From Leclercia sp. S52 (GTDB lineage: Bacteria; Pseudomonadota; Gammaproteobacteria; Enterobacterales; Enterobacteriaceae), in NCBI RefSeq assembly GCF_039727615.1, contig NZ_CP152474.1, positions 186,001 to 250,000 on the forward strand: DNA of 64,000 bases. The letters are read 5' to 3'. Numbering within the stretch: position 1 is the first letter of the stretch; each line of letters opens with the position of its first letter. Shown here piece by piece: positions 43,520-60,409 of this stretch. The position numbers were made by a program, and so were the translations under genes. Under the pieces are notes generated by a model, which had not been told where the DNA came from, ran no database searches, and saw nothing but the letters and a program-made list of their open reading frames with translations.

Positions 43520-43520
<1 letters not shown>
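42885..43520 (-). CDS. thiE: Thiamine phosphate synthase ThiE
   Basis: A 211-residue TIM-barrel enzyme that couples HMP pyrophosphate to thiazole phosphate. LRIKDK, FINDYW and the phosphate-binding AIGGIS are intact. Same length as E. coli ThiE. Its ATG (43518-43520) overlaps the thiC stop by one base. Confidence 0.96.
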
Positions 43521-45632
<2,112 letters not shown>

Positions 45633-45654
45633 CTACGCGTTAACGAGGAATAAC

Positions 45655-46152
45655 TCAAGCCGGTCGGGCGACGTTATCTTCGTTGCTCGCTTTCAGATTG
45701 TGATCCAACGCAAGGGCGATCAGGTTGTCTTCCAGCGTAAAGCGCTGCTCCAGCGCCTCGCCGATATCGGAAAGCGCCTGCTGAAATTCCAGGTAGTTAT
45801 CCTGATCGATGGCGTTTTCCAGCGTGGAGTCGTAGTAATCCATGATTTGCTGGGTATTGGCTTCCAGTAGGGGATAGAGTTTGGTTGCCGCTAAATACGG
45901 ACTCTTACCTTCCATTTCACGGATAAAGCGTTCATAAATATTGAAATGACCGTTGGAAAGGTAGTCGACCAGGCTCTGACAGAAATCGTCCAGCGCTTTT
46001 TCGTTCAGGCGCATATAGGACTCTTTGCCAGGCTTAATGCCAACGAGATTGTAGTAGGCAACAAGCAGATGTTTCCGCACGTGCAGCCAGCGATCGACCA
46101 GTTTGTTACTTCCGCCAACGCGCTCTGTCAGGTTTTCTAGCTGGTTTAGCAT
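45655..46152 (-). CDS. rsd: Regulator of sigma D, Rsd
   Basis: A 165-residue helical anti-sigma factor that binds sigma-70 region 4 in stationary phase. The start MLNQLENLTERV (46152) matches E. coli Rsd; the extended frame is not supported. The C-terminus is about seven residues longer than E. coli Rsd (158) and differs in sequence. It is divergent from nudC. Confidence 0.93.
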   Translation of the reverse strand: MLNQLENLTERVGGSNKLVDRWLHVRKHLLVAYYNLVGIKPGKESYMRLNEKALDDFCQSLVDYLSNGHFNIYERFIREMEGKSPYLAATKLYPLLEANTQQIMDYYDSTLENAIDQDNYLEFQQALSDIGEALEQRFTLEDNLIALALDHNLKASNEDNVARPA

Positions 46153-46247
46153 GTTTGACTCCGCAAGGTTAAGATTAAAAGCTGCCCACCCAAAATGTAA
46201 TAGTATTGTTACCAACATGCCTGTGAAGCAAAGGTAGTGCAATAGAT

Positions 46248-47021
46248 ATGGATCGTATAATTGAAAAATCGGATCGTGGCTGGTGGTTAGTCAGTCATGA
46301 ACAAAAATTATGGTTGCCCGGCGGTGAATTACCATACGGCGAGGCCGGAAATTTCGATCTTGCGGGACAGCCCGCACTAAATATTGGCGAGTGGAAGGGC
46401 GATTCTGTGTGGTTGATCCAACAAAATCGCCGTCACGATATGGGATCGGTGCGTCAGGTGCTCGATCTTGATGTCGGCTTGTTCCAGCTGGCAGGTCGTG
46501 CTGTGCAGTTGGCCGAGTTTTATCGCTCGCATAAGTTCTGCGGCTACTGTGGCCACACCATGCACCCAAGCAAAACCGAGTGGGCGATGCTCTGCAGCCA
46601 CTGCCGGGAACGCTATTACCCGCAAATCGCGCCGTGCATCATCGTCGCCATCCGCCGGGATGATTCCATTTTGCTGGCGCAGCACACCCGTCATCGCAAC
46701 GGCGTGCATACCGTGCTGGCCGGGTTTGTCGAAGTGGGCGAAACCCTGGAGCAGGCGGTCGCACGGGAAGTGATGGAGGAGAGCGGTATCAAGGTGAAGA
46801 ACCTGCGCTATGTCACCTCACAGCCGTGGCCATTCCCACAGTCGCTGATGACCGCCTTTATGGCCGAGTACGACAGCGGTGAGATCGTCATCGACCCGAA
46901 AGAACTGCTGTCAGCCGACTGGTATCGCTACGACGATTTACCGCTGTTACCACCGCCGGGCACCGTGGCCCGCCGGCTGATAGAAGATACGGTGGCAATG
47001 TGTCGGGCCGACTATGAATGA
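46248..47021 (+). CDS. nudC: NAD-capped RNA hydrolase / NADH pyrophosphatase NudC
   Basis: A 257-residue Nudix enzyme, equal to E. coli NudC. A zinc ribbon (CGYCG near 98 and CSHC near 116) precedes the Nudix box ([20 protein letters not shown], about 159-178) and the NADH-specific SQPWPFPQS motif. It removes NAD caps from RNA and hydrolyses NADH to NMNH and AMP. First gene of a plus-strand run with hemE and nfi. Confidence 0.95.
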   Translation: MDRIIEKSDRGWWLVSHEQKLWLPGGELPYGEAGNFDLAGQPALNIGEWKGDSVWLIQQNRRHDMGSVRQVLDLDVGLFQLAGRAVQLAEFYRSHKFCGYCGHTMHPSKTEWAMLCSHCRERYYPQIAPCIIVAIRRDDSILLAQHTRHRNGVHTVLAGFVEVGETLEQAVAREVMEESGIKVKNLRYVTSQPWPFPQSLMTAFMAEYDSGEIVIDPKELLSADWYRYDDLPLLPPPGTVARRLIEDTVAMCRADYE

Positions 47022-47061
47022 CGTGGTACACTGGGGATAAGACGCTTAAGGAACTGCAAAA

Positions 47062-48126
47062 ATGACCGAACTGAAGAACGATCGTTATCTGCGTGCGCTG
47101 CTGCGCCAACCCGTTGATTTCACCCCGGTATGGATGATGCGCCAGGCGGGCCGCTATTTGCCGGAATACAAAGCCACGCGCGCGCAGGCGGGCGATTTTA
47201 TGTCGCTGTGCAAAAACGCGGAGCTGGCCTGCGAAGTGACCCTTCAGCCGCTGCGCCGCTATCCGCTGGACGCGGCGATCCTCTTCTCCGATATCCTGAC
47301 TATCCCCGATGCGATGGGGCTTGGCCTGTACTTTGAAACTGGCGAAGGCCCACGCTTTAGCTCGCCGATTAAGAGTAAAGCGGACATCGATAACCTGCCA
47401 ATCCCGGACCCGGAGCAGGAGCTCGGTTATGTGATGAATGCGGTGCGCACCATTCGCCGCGAGCTGAAAGGCGAAGTGCCGCTGATCGGCTTCTCCGGCA
47501 GCCCGTGGACGCTGGCGACCTACATGGTCGAAGGCGGCAGCAGTAAGGCCTTCACCCTAATCAAAAAGATGATGTACGCCGATCCGCTGGCGCTGCATGC
47601 TCTGCTGGATAAGCTGGCGAAAAGCGTCACCCTGTACCTGAACGCCCAGATCAAAGCGGGCGCTCAGTCGGTGATGATCTTCGATACCTGGGGTGGGGTG
47701 CTGACGGGCCGCGATTATCAGCAGTTCTCGCTCTACTACATGCATAAAATCGTCGATGGTCTGCTGCGTGAAAACGAAGGCCGTCGCGTGCCGGTGACCC
47801 TGTTCACCAAAGGCGGTGGGCAGTGGCTGGAAGCCCTGGCGGAGACCGGCTGTGATGCGCTGGGCCTTGACTGGACTACCGATATTGCCGACGCGCGCCG
47901 TCGCGTTGGGGACAAAGTCGCCCTGCAGGGCAACATGGATCCGTCTATGCTGTATGCTCCGGCCGCCCGTATTGAAGAAGAAGTCGCGACCATTCTGGCG
48001 GGCTTCGGTCAGGGCGAAGGCCATGTGTTTAACCTGGGGCACGGTATTCATCAGGATGTACCGCCAGAACATGCAGGCGTGTTTGTGGAGGCGGTGCACC
48101 GACTTTCTGCCCAGTATCACCTGTAA
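47062..48126 (+). CDS. hemE: Uroporphyrinogen decarboxylase HemE
   Basis: A 354-residue TIM-barrel enzyme that removes four carboxyl groups from uroporphyrinogen III to give coproporphyrinogen III in heme synthesis. The signatures [13 protein letters not shown] (N-terminal) and [17 protein letters not shown] (about 140-156) are present. Length equals E. coli HemE. Confidence 0.96.
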   Translation: MTELKNDRYLRALLRQPVDFTPVWMMRQAGRYLPEYKATRAQAGDFMSLCKNAELACEVTLQPLRRYPLDAAILFSDILTIPDAMGLGLYFETGEGPRFSSPIKSKADIDNLPIPDPEQELGYVMNAVRTIRRELKGEVPLIGFSGSPWTLATYMVEGGSSKAFTLIKKMMYADPLALHALLDKLAKSVTLYLNAQIKAGAQSVMIFDTWGGVLTGRDYQQFSLYYMHKIVDGLLRENEGRRVPVTLFTKGGGQWLEALAETGCDALGLDWTTDIADARRRVGDKVALQGNMDPSMLYAPAARIEEEVATILAGFGQGEGHVFNLGHGIHQDVPPEHAGVFVEAVHRLSAQYHL

Positions 48127-48135
48127 GGAGTCGTT

Positions 48136-48807
48136 ATGGATCTTGCGTCACTTCGCGCTCAACAACTTAAACTTGCTGCGTCGGTATCCCGTGAAGACCG
48201 GCTGGATAAAGACCCTCCCGCGCTGATTGCCGGGGCAGATGTCGGGTTTGAGCAGGGCGGTGAGGTGACGCGGGCGGCGATAGTCCTGCTGACCTGGCCC
48301 GAACTGGAGCTGGTCGAGTATCAGGTGGCGCGCATCGCCACCACCATGCCTTACATCCCCGGATTCCTCTCTTTCCGTGAATATCCCGCGCTGCTGGCCG
48401 CGTGGGATCAGCTTTCGCGAAGACCCGACCTGATGTTTGTCGATGGCCACGGGATCTCCCATCCGCGCCGTCTCGGTGTCGCCAGCCATTTTGGTATGCT
48501 GGTGGATGTTCCGACTATCGGGGTAGCGAAAAAGCGCCTCTGCGGTAAGTTTGAACCCCTGTCTGCCGAACCCGGCGCGCTGGCACCCTTGATGGACAAA
48601 GGCGAACAGCTGGCGTGGGTCTGGCGCAGCAAGGCGCGCTGCAATCCGCTATTCATCGCCACCGGCCATCGCGTCAGTACTGACACCGCGCTGGCGTGGG
48701 TTCAGCGCTGCATGAAGGGTTATCGATTACCGGAGCCGACCCGCTGGGCCGATGCGGTGGCTTCCGGGCGTCCCGCTTTTGTTCGTTGGCAGGAAATTCA
48801 GCGCTGA
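48136..48807 (+). CDS. nfi: Endonuclease V Nfi (deoxyinosine 3'-endonuclease)
   Basis: A 223-residue DNA repair enzyme that nicks 3' to deoxyinosine. Catalytic Asp35 (GADVGFE), the [12 protein letters not shown] loop and Asp110-region [13 protein letters not shown] are intact. It starts 9 bases after hemE with AAGGAG upstream. Confidence 0.95.
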   Translation: MDLASLRAQQLKLAASVSREDRLDKDPPALIAGADVGFEQGGEVTRAAIVLLTWPELELVEYQVARIATTMPYIPGFLSFREYPALLAAWDQLSRRPDLMFVDGHGISHPRRLGVASHFGMLVDVPTIGVAKKRLCGKFEPLSAEPGALAPLMDKGEQLAWVWRSKARCNPLFIATGHRVSTDTALAWVQRCMKGYRLPEPTRWADAVASGRPAFVRWQEIQR

Positions 48808-48848
48808 TTCAGGTAAACTGCGGCTAATTTTCGATTCGAGACTTCATC

Positions 48849-49439
48849 ATGTTACAAAACCCGATCCACCTGCGCCTCGAGAAGCTGGAAAGCTGGCAGC
48901 ATGTCACCTTTATGGCCTGCCTGTGCGAACGCATGTACCCGAACTACGCCATGTTCTGCAAGCAGACTGAATTTGGTGACGGCCAGCTGTATCGCCGTAT
49001 TCTCGATCTGGTGTGGGAGACGCTGACGGTCAAAGATGCGAAGGTGAACTTCGATTCTCAGCTCGATAAGCTGGAAGAGGCGATCCCCGTTGCCGATGAC
49101 TATGATGTCTATGGTGTCTATCCGGCAATTGATGCCTGCGTGGCATTAAGTGAACTGATTCACTCGCGCCTGAGTGGCGAAACTCTGGAACATGCCATCG
49201 AAGTCAGTAAGGCCTCAATCACTTCCGTAGCGATGCTGGAGATGACCCAGGCTGGTCGTGAAATGACCGATGAAGAGCTCCGTTTAAACCCGGCGGTTGA
49301 GCAGGAATGGGACATCCAGTGGGAAATATTCCGTTTGCTGGCAGAGTGCGAAGAACGCGATATCGAGCTGATTAAAGGTCTGCGTGCAGACTTGCGTGAG
49401 GCAGGCGAGAGTAACATTGGTATAAATCTTCACCAGTGA
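48849..49439 (+). CDS. yjaG: YjaG, DUF416 family protein
   Basis: A 196-residue soluble protein of the DUF416 family, same length and position as in E. coli. Mainly helical and acidic. No catalytic motif recognised and no function assigned. It follows nfi after 41 bases and precedes hupA. Confidence 0.9.
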   Translation: MLQNPIHLRLEKLESWQHVTFMACLCERMYPNYAMFCKQTEFGDGQLYRRILDLVWETLTVKDAKVNFDSQLDKLEEAIPVADDYDVYGVYPAIDACVALSELIHSRLSGETLEHAIEVSKASITSVAMLEMTQAGREMTDEELRLNPAVEQEWDIQWEIFRLLAECEERDIELIKGLRADLREAGESNIGINLHQ

Positions 49440-49489
49440 AACAATAAAACGTGATTTTACGCCTGTTTTGTCATACCTGTACTCTTCCC

Positions 49490-49528
49490 TTTCGCCCCCC
49501 CGTCTGGTCTACATTTGGGGGGGCGAAA
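49490..49528. other. 12-bp perfect inverted repeat with C7/G7 core between yjaG and hupA
   Basis: TTTCGCCCCCCC (49490-49501) and GGGGGGGCGAAA (49517-49528) are exact complements around a 15-base loop. It lacks a T run in the proper place, so it is not a typical terminator for yjaG. It may cap the yjaG mRNA end or lie in the hupA control region. Confidence 0.6.
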
Positions 49529-49628
49529 AAAAGTGGCTATCGGTGCGTGTATGCAGGAGAGTGCTTTTTTTGGCATTTTCGTCGCACTCGATGCTTAGCA
49601 AGCGATAAACACATTGAAAGGATAACTT

Positions 49629-49901
49629 ATGAACAAGACTCAACTGATTGATGTAATTGCGGACAAGGCTGATCTGTCTAAAGTACAGGCTAAAGCTGCT
49701 CTGGAATCCACCCTGGCTGCTATTACTGAGTCTCTGAAAGAAGGCGATGCTGTACAACTGGTAGGTTTCGGTACCTTCAAAGTGAACCACCGCGCTGAGC
49801 GTACTGGCCGCAACCCGCAGACCGGTAACGAAATCAAAATCGCTGCAGCTAACGTGCCAGCATTTGTTTCTGGCAAAGCACTGAAAGACGCAGTTAAGTA
49901 A
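49629..49901 (+). CDS. hupA: DNA-binding protein HU-alpha
   Basis: A 90-residue nucleoid protein. The DNA-bending arm [12 protein letters not shown] (Pro63 intercalates) and the [12 protein letters not shown]-terminus are typical of HupA. AAAGGA at 49617-49622 is the ribosome binding site. Context (yjaG-hupA-yjaH) separates it from hupB. Confidence 0.97.
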   Translation: MNKTQLIDVIADKADLSKVQAKAALESTLAAITESLKEGDAVQLVGFGTFKVNHRAERTGRNPQTGNEIKIAAANVPAFVSGKALKDAVK

Positions 49902-49912
49902 GCCGCGTAGCA

Positions 49913-50605
49913 GTGAACAGTTTTATCGAGGGGGCGGTTTCGCCCCTTTTGTCTGTCTGGCGCCAGGCAATGGCGCTGGCAGGCATACTCTTGCTGTCCG
50001 CCTGCAGCCATGACTCTTCTCTGCCGCCTTTTACCGCCAGCGGTTACGCTGACGATCAGGGTGCGGTACGTATCTGGCGTAAAGACACGGACGATGAAGT
50101 CCATCTGCTCTCCGCTTTCAGTCCCTGGCATAGCGGCAGTACCACCACCAGTGAATATCGCTGGCAGGGTGATACGCTGGCCTTTATTGACGTGAACATC
50201 TACAGCAAGGTGCCCGAGCATGTGCGGGTGCGTTTTGACGACCACGGTGAGCTGAGCTTTATGCAGCGCGAAATCGGCGGTCTTAAGCAGCAACTCTCCA
50301 CCGATCAAATTGACCTCTACCGCTACCGTGCCGACCAGGTGCGTCAGACCAGCGACGCGCTGCGACAGGGACGGGTAGTGCTGCATCAGGGGCGCTGGCA
50401 TGCCGACGGCACCGTGACCACCTGCGAAGGCCAGACCCTGAAACCGGATCTTGATAGCTGGGCGACGGAACATATCGGACGGCGTCAGAGCCATTCCTCC
50501 ATGGAAGTCAGCGTGGCGTGGCTGGAAGCGCCGGAAGGGTCACAGCTGCTGCTGGTGGCGAACGAAGATTTCTGTACCTGGCAGCCAACCGAGAAGAGTT
50601 TTTAA
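49913..50605 (+). CDS. yjaH: YjaH, DUF1481 lipoprotein
   Basis: A 230-residue protein starting at GTG 49913, 11 bases after hupA. A later ATG would leave too short a signal. The lipobox LLSAC gives lipidated Cys31. The rest is a polar DUF1481 domain with no known activity. In E. coli zraP and zraSR follow; here purD converges on it directly. Confidence 0.88.
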   Translation: MNSFIEGAVSPLLSVWRQAMALAGILLLSACSHDSSLPPFTASGYADDQGAVRIWRKDTDDEVHLLSAFSPWHSGSTTTSEYRWQGDTLAFIDVNIYSKVPEHVRVRFDDHGELSFMQREIGGLKQQLSTDQIDLYRYRADQVRQTSDALRQGRVVLHQGRWHADGTVTTCEGQTLKPDLDSWATEHIGRRQSHSSMEVSVAWLEAPEGSQLLLVANEDFCTWQPTEKSF

Positions 50606-50607
50606 AT

Positions 50608-50642
50608 CCCCTCTCCCTGGAGGGAGAGGGTCAGGTTGAGGG
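50608..50642. repeat. GGGAGAGGG/GGGTGAGGG dispersed palindrome, copy 5
   Basis: CCCCTCTCCC, a TGGA loop, GGGAGAGGG, then GGTTGAGGG. It fills the gap between convergent yjaH and purD and may act as their shared 3' end. Confidence 0.75.
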
Positions 50643-50647
50643 AAAAA

Positions 50648-51941
50648 TTACTCCCCTTGCTCCCGCGCAATGGCACGATAGCCAATATCGTTACGGCTGA
50701 AGCTACCGTTCCAGCGAATATCCGCCATCAGGGCATAGGCGCGCTGCTGCGCTTGTGCGACGGTATGACCCAGCGCGGTGGCGCACAGAACGCGGCCACC
50801 GTTGGTCAGCACGCGATCGTCCTCAGACAGCGTCGTGCCGGCATGAAACACCTTCGCGCCTTCCACCTGCTCCAGCGGCAGACCGTGGATCTCATCCCCG
50901 GTGCTGTAGTTGCCAGGGTAGCCACCCGCAGCAATCACCACGCCCAGCGACGCACGCTCGTCCCACTCGGAGGTTTTCGTGTCCAGCTTGCCTTCGCAGG
51001 CTGCCAGGCACAGATCCACCAGATCGGATTTCATGCGCAGCATGATCGGCTGAGTTTCCGGATCGCCAAAGCGGCAGTTGAACTCAATCACCTTCGGGTT
51101 GCCCTGCTTGTCGATCATCAGGCCAGCGTAGAGGAAACCGGTGTAGGTATTGCCTTCCGCCGCCATGCCTTTAACGGTTGGCCAGATGATGCGGTCCATG
51201 GTGCGCTGGTGGACTTCATCAGTTACTACCGGCGCAGGAGAGTAGGCACCCATCCCCCCCGGTGTTCGGGCCGGTATCCGCATCGCCAACGCGCTTGTGA
51301 TCCTGGCTGGTGGCCATCGGCAGCACATGCTCGCCGTCGACCATCACGATAAAGCTCGCCTCTTCACCGTCGAGGAACTCCTCGATCACGATACGGTGGC
51401 CCGCGTCGCCAAAAGCGTTACCCGCCAGCATATCCTGGACCGCGGCTTCAGCCTCTTCGAGGGTCATCGCCACGATCACGCCTTTACCGGCGGCCAGGCC
51501 GTCGGCCTTGATGACAATCGGCGCGCCTTTCTCACGCAGATACGCAAGGGCTGGCTCCACTTCGGTGAAGTTCTGATACTCCGCGGTCGGGATGTTATGA
51601 CGCGCGAGAAAATCTTTAGTGAAGGCTTTAGAGCCTTCCAGTTGGGCGGCACCTTCGGTCGGGCCAAAGATGGTCAGGCCCGCCGCGCGGAACGCATCCA
51701 CCACGCCAATCACCAGCGGTGCTTCCGGGCCGACGATGGTCAGATCGATCTTCTCGTTCTGGGCAAAGCTCAGCAGCGCCGGGATATCGGTCACGCCGAT
51801 GGCGACGTTCTGCAGAGCAGGTTCCAAAGCAGTACCGGCGTTACCCGGTGCCACGAAGACGGTGTTCACCTGCGGAGACTGCGCCGCTTTCCACGCCAGG
51901 GCGTGCTCGCGCCCGCCGTTACCAATCACTAATACTTTCAT
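50648..51941 (-). CDS. purD: Phosphoribosylamine-glycine ligase PurD (frameshifted in this sequence)
   Basis: PurD joins glycine to phosphoribosylamine in the second step of purine synthesis. The frame from ATG 51941 matches PurD through an N-terminal domain ([16 protein letters not shown]) and most of the ATP-grasp domain, up to DTGPNTGG. It then meets a run of seven C on the plus strand (51254-51260) and ends after a short foreign tail at 51219. The true continuation [10 protein letters not shown] lies one frame over and runs to 50648. With six C the protein would be 430 residues, the family length. A single over-called base is the likely cause. It is downstream of purH in one operon. Confidence 0.93.
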
Positions 51942-51956
51942 TCTCTGCTCCGGGGA

Positions 51957-53546
51957 TTAATGGCGGAAATGACGCATGTCGGTGAAGATCATCGCGATGC
52001 CGTGTTCATCGGCAGCGGCAATGACTTCATCATCACGGATAGAACCGCCAGGCTGGATCACGCAGGTAATGCCCACAGCCGCAGCCGCATCGATACCGTC
52101 ACGGAACGGGAAGAAGGCGTCAGAGGCCATGGCGGAGCCTTTCACTTCCAGACCTTCGTCGCCTGCCTTGATACCGGCAATTTTCGCAGAGTAGACGCGG
52201 CTCATCTGGCCTGCACCTATCCCGATGGTCATGTTCTCTTTCGCATAGACGATGGCATTGGATTTCACGAACTTCGCCACCTTCCAGCAGAACAGCGCAT
52301 CACGCAGTTCCTGTTCGGTCGGCTGACGTTTGCTGACCACGCGCAGGTCGGCTTCTGTCACCATACCCAGGTCACGATCCTGTACCAGCAGACCGCCGTT
52401 CACACGCTTGAAGTCCAGGCCCGGAACGCGTTCCGCCCACTGGCCACAGGTCAGCACGCGCACGTTCTGTTTTGCGGCAGTGATTTTCAGGGCTTCTTCA
52501 GTGGCAGAAGGGGCGATGATCACTTCAACAAACTGGCGGGAGATGATCGCCTGAGCGGTTTCGGCATCCAGTTCGCGGTTGAAAGCGATAATGCCGCCGA
52601 ACGCAGAGGTCGGGTCGGTTTTGTACGCGCGATCGTAAGCATCCAGAATCGAGGTGCTGACCGCTACGCCGCATGGGTTGGCGTGCTTGACGATCACGCA
52701 GGCTGGCTCGCTGAACTCCTTCACGCACTCCAGCGCCGCGTCGGTGTCTGCGATGTTGTTATAGGAGAGTGCTTTGCCCTGAACCTGCTGTGCGGTGGCA
52801 ACAGAGGCTTCTTTTACCTCTTCTTCTATATAGAAGGCAGCCTGCTGGTGGCTGTTCTCACCGTAGCGCATATCCTGCTTCTTAATGAAGTTCAGGTTTA
52901 AGGTGCGAGAGAAACGGCCGGAAGGTTCGTTGCTTTCGCCGTGATAGGCTGGCACCAGGCTACCGAAGTAGTTGGCAATCATGCTGTCGTAGGCGGCGGT
53001 ATGTTCGAACGCTTTAATGGCGAGGTCGAAACGGGTCTCGAGATTCAGTGAGCCTTCGTTGGCGTCCATCTCTTTAATAATGGCGTCGTAGTCGCTGCTC
53101 TTCACTACGATGGCGACATCTTTATGGTTCTTGGCGGCGGAGCGCACCATGGTCGGGCCGCCGATATCGATATTCTCTACCGCATCTTCCAGGGAGCAGC
53201 CTTCACGGGCAACGGTCTGGGCGAACGGGTAGAGGTTAACGACAACCATATCGATCGGTGCGATCCCGTGCTGATCCATAATGCCGTCGTCCTGACCGCG
53301 ACGACCCAGAATGCCGCCGTGAACTTTCGGGTGCAGGGTTTTGACGCGTCCATCCATCATTTCCGGGAAACCGGTGTAATCGGACACTTCGGTTACCGGC
53401 AGGCCTTTATCTGCTAACAGGCGGGCAGTACCGCCAGTGGACAGCAGCTCCACACCACGTGCAGAAAGTGCCTGAGCGAATTCGACGATACCGGCTTTAT
53501 CAGAAACACTGAGCAGAGCGCGGCGGACTGGACGACGTTGTTGCAT
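51957..53546 (-). CDS. purH: Bifunctional AICAR transformylase/IMP cyclohydrolase PurH
   Basis: A 529-residue enzyme for the last two steps of IMP synthesis, equal to E. coli PurH. An N-terminal cyclohydrolase domain (about 1-200, with LLSTGGTA and [10 protein letters not shown]) is followed by the transformylase domain ([19 protein letters not shown] and DPTSAFGG). The start [10 protein letters not shown] (53546) follows AGGGG. purHD is controlled by a PurR box upstream. Confidence 0.96.
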   Translation of the reverse strand: MQQRRPVRRALLSVSDKAGIVEFAQALSARGVELLSTGGTARLLADKGLPVTEVSDYTGFPEMMDGRVKTLHPKVHGGILGRRGQDDGIMDQHGIAPIDMVVVNLYPFAQTVAREGCSLEDAVENIDIGGPTMVRSAAKNHKDVAIVVKSSDYDAIIKEMDANEGSLNLETRFDLAIKAFEHTAAYDSMIANYFGSLVPAYHGESNEPSGRFSRTLNLNFIKKQDMRYGENSHQQAAFYIEEEVKEASVATAQQVQGKALSYNNIADTDAALECVKEFSEPACVIVKHANPCGVAVSTSILDAYDRAYKTDPTSAFGGIIAFNRELDAETAQAIISRQFVEVIIAPSATEEALKITAAKQNVRVLTCGQWAERVPGLDFKRVNGGLLVQDRDLGMVTEADLRVVSKRQPTEQELRDALFCWKVAKFVKSNAIVYAKENMTIGIGAGQMSRVYSAKIAGIKAGDEGLEVKGSAMASDAFFPFRDGIDAAAAVGITCVIQPGGSIRDDEVIAAADEHGIAMIFTDMRHFRH

Positions 53547-53654
53547 GGTAAATCCCCTGGATTTGACGATTACAGAGAGCGTTAGGTGAATTTTCCACAT
53601 AAAAACTCAACTAACACACCTGGTGGGGGCGCTTTATTTAGCGCGAGCATTTTA

Positions 53655-53670
53655 ACGAAAACGTTTGCGC
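53655..53670. promoter_or_regulatory. PurR operator of purHD
   Basis: The complement of 53655-53670 reads GCGCAAACGTTTTCGT, matching the PurR consensus ACGCAAACGTTTTCNT at all but the first base. It lies just upstream of a minus-strand -10 candidate TAAAAT (53649-53654), so PurR with hypoxanthine or guanine would block initiation. Confidence 0.88.
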
Positions 53671-53787
53671 AACGCTCGCACATTTTCACTTTTTCGTCGC
53701 ATTGTGGATAAGTCTGTGTGTAATCAGGTATAAAGCGGGGTTTTGCTGGGGAATGCAGCAGTCAGTCATTTTTCTGTCATTTAAGGG

Positions 53788-53815
53788 TTGCGGCTCCGGG
53801 AGAACTCCCTATAAT
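53788..53815 (+). promoter_or_regulatory. rrn P1 promoter
   Basis: TTGCGG (53788-53793), a 16-base spacer and TATAAT (53810-53815), followed by the G/C-rich discriminator GCGCCTCC. The suboptimal spacer is typical of rrn P1 promoters, which respond to ppGpp and initiating NTPs. Confidence 0.92.
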
Positions 53816-53896
53816 GCGCCTCCATCGACACGGCAGATGTGAATCACTTCACACAAACAGCCGGGCCGGTTGAAGAGAAAAGCGTGAAATAATCGC

Positions 53897-53924
53897 TTGA
53901 CTCTGAAAGAGGAAAGCGTAATAT
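53897..53924 (+). promoter_or_regulatory. rrn P2 promoter
   Basis: TTGACT (53897-53902), a 16-base spacer and TAATAT (53919-53924), about 109 bases after P1. Confidence 0.85.
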
Positions 53925-53962
53925 ACGCCACCTCGCAACGGTGAGCGAAAGCCGCGTTGCAC

Positions 53963-53974
53963 TGCTCTTTAACA
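53963..53974 (+). promoter_or_regulatory. rrn leader boxA antitermination site
   Basis: TGCTCTTTAACA is the boxA element bound by NusB-S10. A second boxA-like TTGCTCTTTAAAAA lies in the 16S-23S spacer near 55887-55900. Confidence 0.88.
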
Positions 53975-54107
53975 ATTTATCAGACAATCTGTGTGGGCAC
54001 TCAAAGTGACATGGATTCTTAATGTCTTCGGACAATAAATGAATACCAAAGTCTCTGAGTGAACATACGTAATTCATTACGAAGTTTAATTCACGAGCAT
54101 CAAACTT

Positions 54108-55651
<1,544 letters not shown>

Positions 55652-55737
55652 CCTTAAAGAACCTGCCTTTGCAGTGCTCACACAGATTGTCTGATGAAAA
55701 GTAAAAAGCAAGGCGTCTTGCCGAAGCAGACTTTAGT

Positions 55738-55813
55738 GTCCCCTTCGTCTAGAGGCCCAGGACACCGCCCTTTCACGGCGGTAACAGGGGTTCGAATCCC
55801 CTAGGGGACGCCA
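55738..55813 (+). tRNA. tRNA-Glu (UUC) in the rrn spacer
   Basis: 76 bases with encoded CCA. Anticodon TTC at 55772-55774 in stem CCGCC/GGCGG. A single spacer tRNA-Glu marks this as the rrnB/C/E/G type of operon; position after purH corresponds to E. coli rrnE (gltV). Confidence 0.97.
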
Positions 55814-56023
55814 CTTGCTGGTTTGTGAGTGAAAGTCACCTGCCTTTATATCTCAAAACTAACTCAGTGAGTTACGTTTGAGATATTTGCTCTTTAAAAA
55901 TCTGGATCAAGCTGAAAATTGAAACGACACGCCGTGTCTGTTCTCCGTAATAAGAGCAGATAAGCGGTGTGTTGGAGTCTCTCAAATTTTCGCAATCAGA
56001 AGTGAAACATCTTCGGGTTGTGA

Positions 56024-58931
<2,908 letters not shown>

Positions 58932-59020
58932 ACAACGCCGAAGCTGTTTCGGCGGATTTGAGACGATTTTCAGCTGATACAGATTAATCAGGCCGCACAA
59001 GCGCCCTGATAAACAGAATT

Positions 59021-59140
59021 TGCCTGGCGGCTGTAGCGCGGTGGTCCCACCTGACCCCATGCCGAACTCAGAAGTGAAACGCCGTAGCGCCGATGGTAGT
59101 GTGGGGTCTCCCCATGCGAGAGTAGGGAACTGCCAGGCAT
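59021..59140 (+). rRNA. 5S ribosomal RNA
   Basis: 120 bases, TGCCTGGCGG to TGCCAGGCAT, nearly identical to E. coli 5S. Confidence 0.98.
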
Positions 59141-59149
59141 CAATTAAGG

Positions 59150-59182
59150 AAACCCCGTACCGCAAGGTACGGGGTTTTTTTG
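59150..59182 (+). terminator. rrn operon terminator
   Basis: AACCCCGTACC/GGTACGGGGTT with a GCAA loop and a long T run, directly after 5S. Confidence 0.95.
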
Positions 59183-59282
59183 CGTTAGGGAAAACAGCGC
59201 CAGCCCTGGCAACCCCCCTTTCTTGAAACTTTCTCACCTTTCACATGCAGACTCGACATTTGCTGCATTCCTGGTTATTGTC

Positions 59283-59314
59283 AGCTATCTGGATGTCTAA
59301 ACGTTTATACGTAT
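59283..59314 (+). promoter_or_regulatory. Four tandem MetJ boxes upstream of metA
   Basis: Four contiguous 8-base units, AGCTATCT, GGATGTCT, AAACGTTT and ATACGTAT, match the metbox AGACGTCT at 5, 6, 6 and 6 of 8 bases. MetJ with S-adenosylmethionine binds such arrays cooperatively. The array lies 20 bases before the metA ATG. Confidence 0.85.
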
Positions 59315-59333
59315 GCTGTGAGGATTTAAGGTT

Positions 59334-60263
59334 ATGCCGATTCGGGTGCAGGACGAGCTACCAGCCGTCAATTTCTTGCGTGAGGAAAATGTCTTTGTCA
59401 TGAAGGCATCGCGCGCTACAGGTCAGGAAATTCGTCCTCTGAAGGTGCTTATCCTCAACCTGATGCCAAAGAAGATTGAGACGGAGAATCAGTTCCTCCG
59501 CTTGCTCTCAAACTCCCCGCTGCAGGTCGATATCCAGCTGCTGCGTATCGATGCGCGCGAGTCCCGCAACACGCCGTCAGAGCATCTCAATAACTTCTAC
59601 TGTAACTTCGACGACATCCGCGACGAGAATTTTGATGGCCTGATCGTCACCGGTGCGCCGCTGGGCCTGGTTGAGTTCAACGACGTGGCCTACTGGCCGC
59701 AGATTAAGCAGGTGCTGGAGTGGGCCAAAGATCACGTCACCTCCACGCTGTTTGTCTGTTGGGCGGTACAGGCGGCCCTCAACATTCTTTACGGCATCCC
59801 TAAGCAAACCCGCAGTGAAAAACTTTCAGGCGTCTACGAACACCATATTCTGCACCCCCATGCACTGCTGACGCGGGGCTTTGATGACTCCTTCCTGGCG
59901 CCCCATTCACGCTATGCCGATTTCCCGGCGGCACTGATCCGTGACTACACCGATCTGGAGATCCTGGCTGAGAGCGAGGAGGGTGATGCCTACCTGTTCG
60001 CCAGCAAAGATAAGCGTATTGCTTTTGTCACCGGCCATCCGGAGTACGATCCCGATACTCTGGCGAGCGAATATTTCCGCGATGTGGAAGCGGGTTTGAA
60101 CCCAGACGTGCCCTACAACTATTTCCCGCAAAACGATCCGCAGAACAAACCGCGGGCAACCTGGCGCAGCCATGGCAACCTGCTGTTTACTAACTGGCTC
60201 AACTACTACGTCTACCAGATCACGCCATACGATCTGCGCCACATGAATCCGACGCTGGAGTAA
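59334..60263 (+). CDS. metA: Homoserine O-succinyltransferase MetA
   Basis: A 309-residue enzyme for the first committed step of methionine synthesis. The nucleophile Cys142 (FVCWAVQ) and His235/Glu237 (GHPEYD) are in place. Same length as E. coli MetA, an aggregation-prone, heat-sensitive protein. Controlled by MetJ. In E. coli yjaA-yjaB lie between the rrn operon and metA; they are absent here. Confidence 0.96.
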   Translation: MPIRVQDELPAVNFLREENVFVMKASRATGQEIRPLKVLILNLMPKKIETENQFLRLLSNSPLQVDIQLLRIDARESRNTPSEHLNNFYCNFDDIRDENFDGLIVTGAPLGLVEFNDVAYWPQIKQVLEWAKDHVTSTLFVCWAVQAALNILYGIPKQTRSEKLSGVYEHHILHPHALLTRGFDDSFLAPHSRYADFPAALIRDYTDLEILAESEEGDAYLFASKDKRIAFVTGHPEYDPDTLASEYFRDVEAGLNPDVPYNYFPQNDPQNKPRATWRSHGNLLFTNWLNYYVYQITPYDLRHMNPTLE

Positions 60264-60306
60264 TCCTCTGAGGATCGTGATCCTGTAGCGTTTCAGCTCT
60301 CCAGTT

Positions 60307-60331
60307 AAGGCACCTTCGGGTGCTTTTTTTA
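60307..60331 (+). terminator. Terminator after metA
   Basis: GGCACC/GGTGC with a TTCG tetraloop and a run of seven T. Confidence 0.88.
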
Positions 60332-60409
60332 TTTCCGAAATCTACTCCGTGTTATGAATTATTTTTAATCTGATAAATATCAATCTCTTAAATGCATTTA
60401 AATTTTAAA

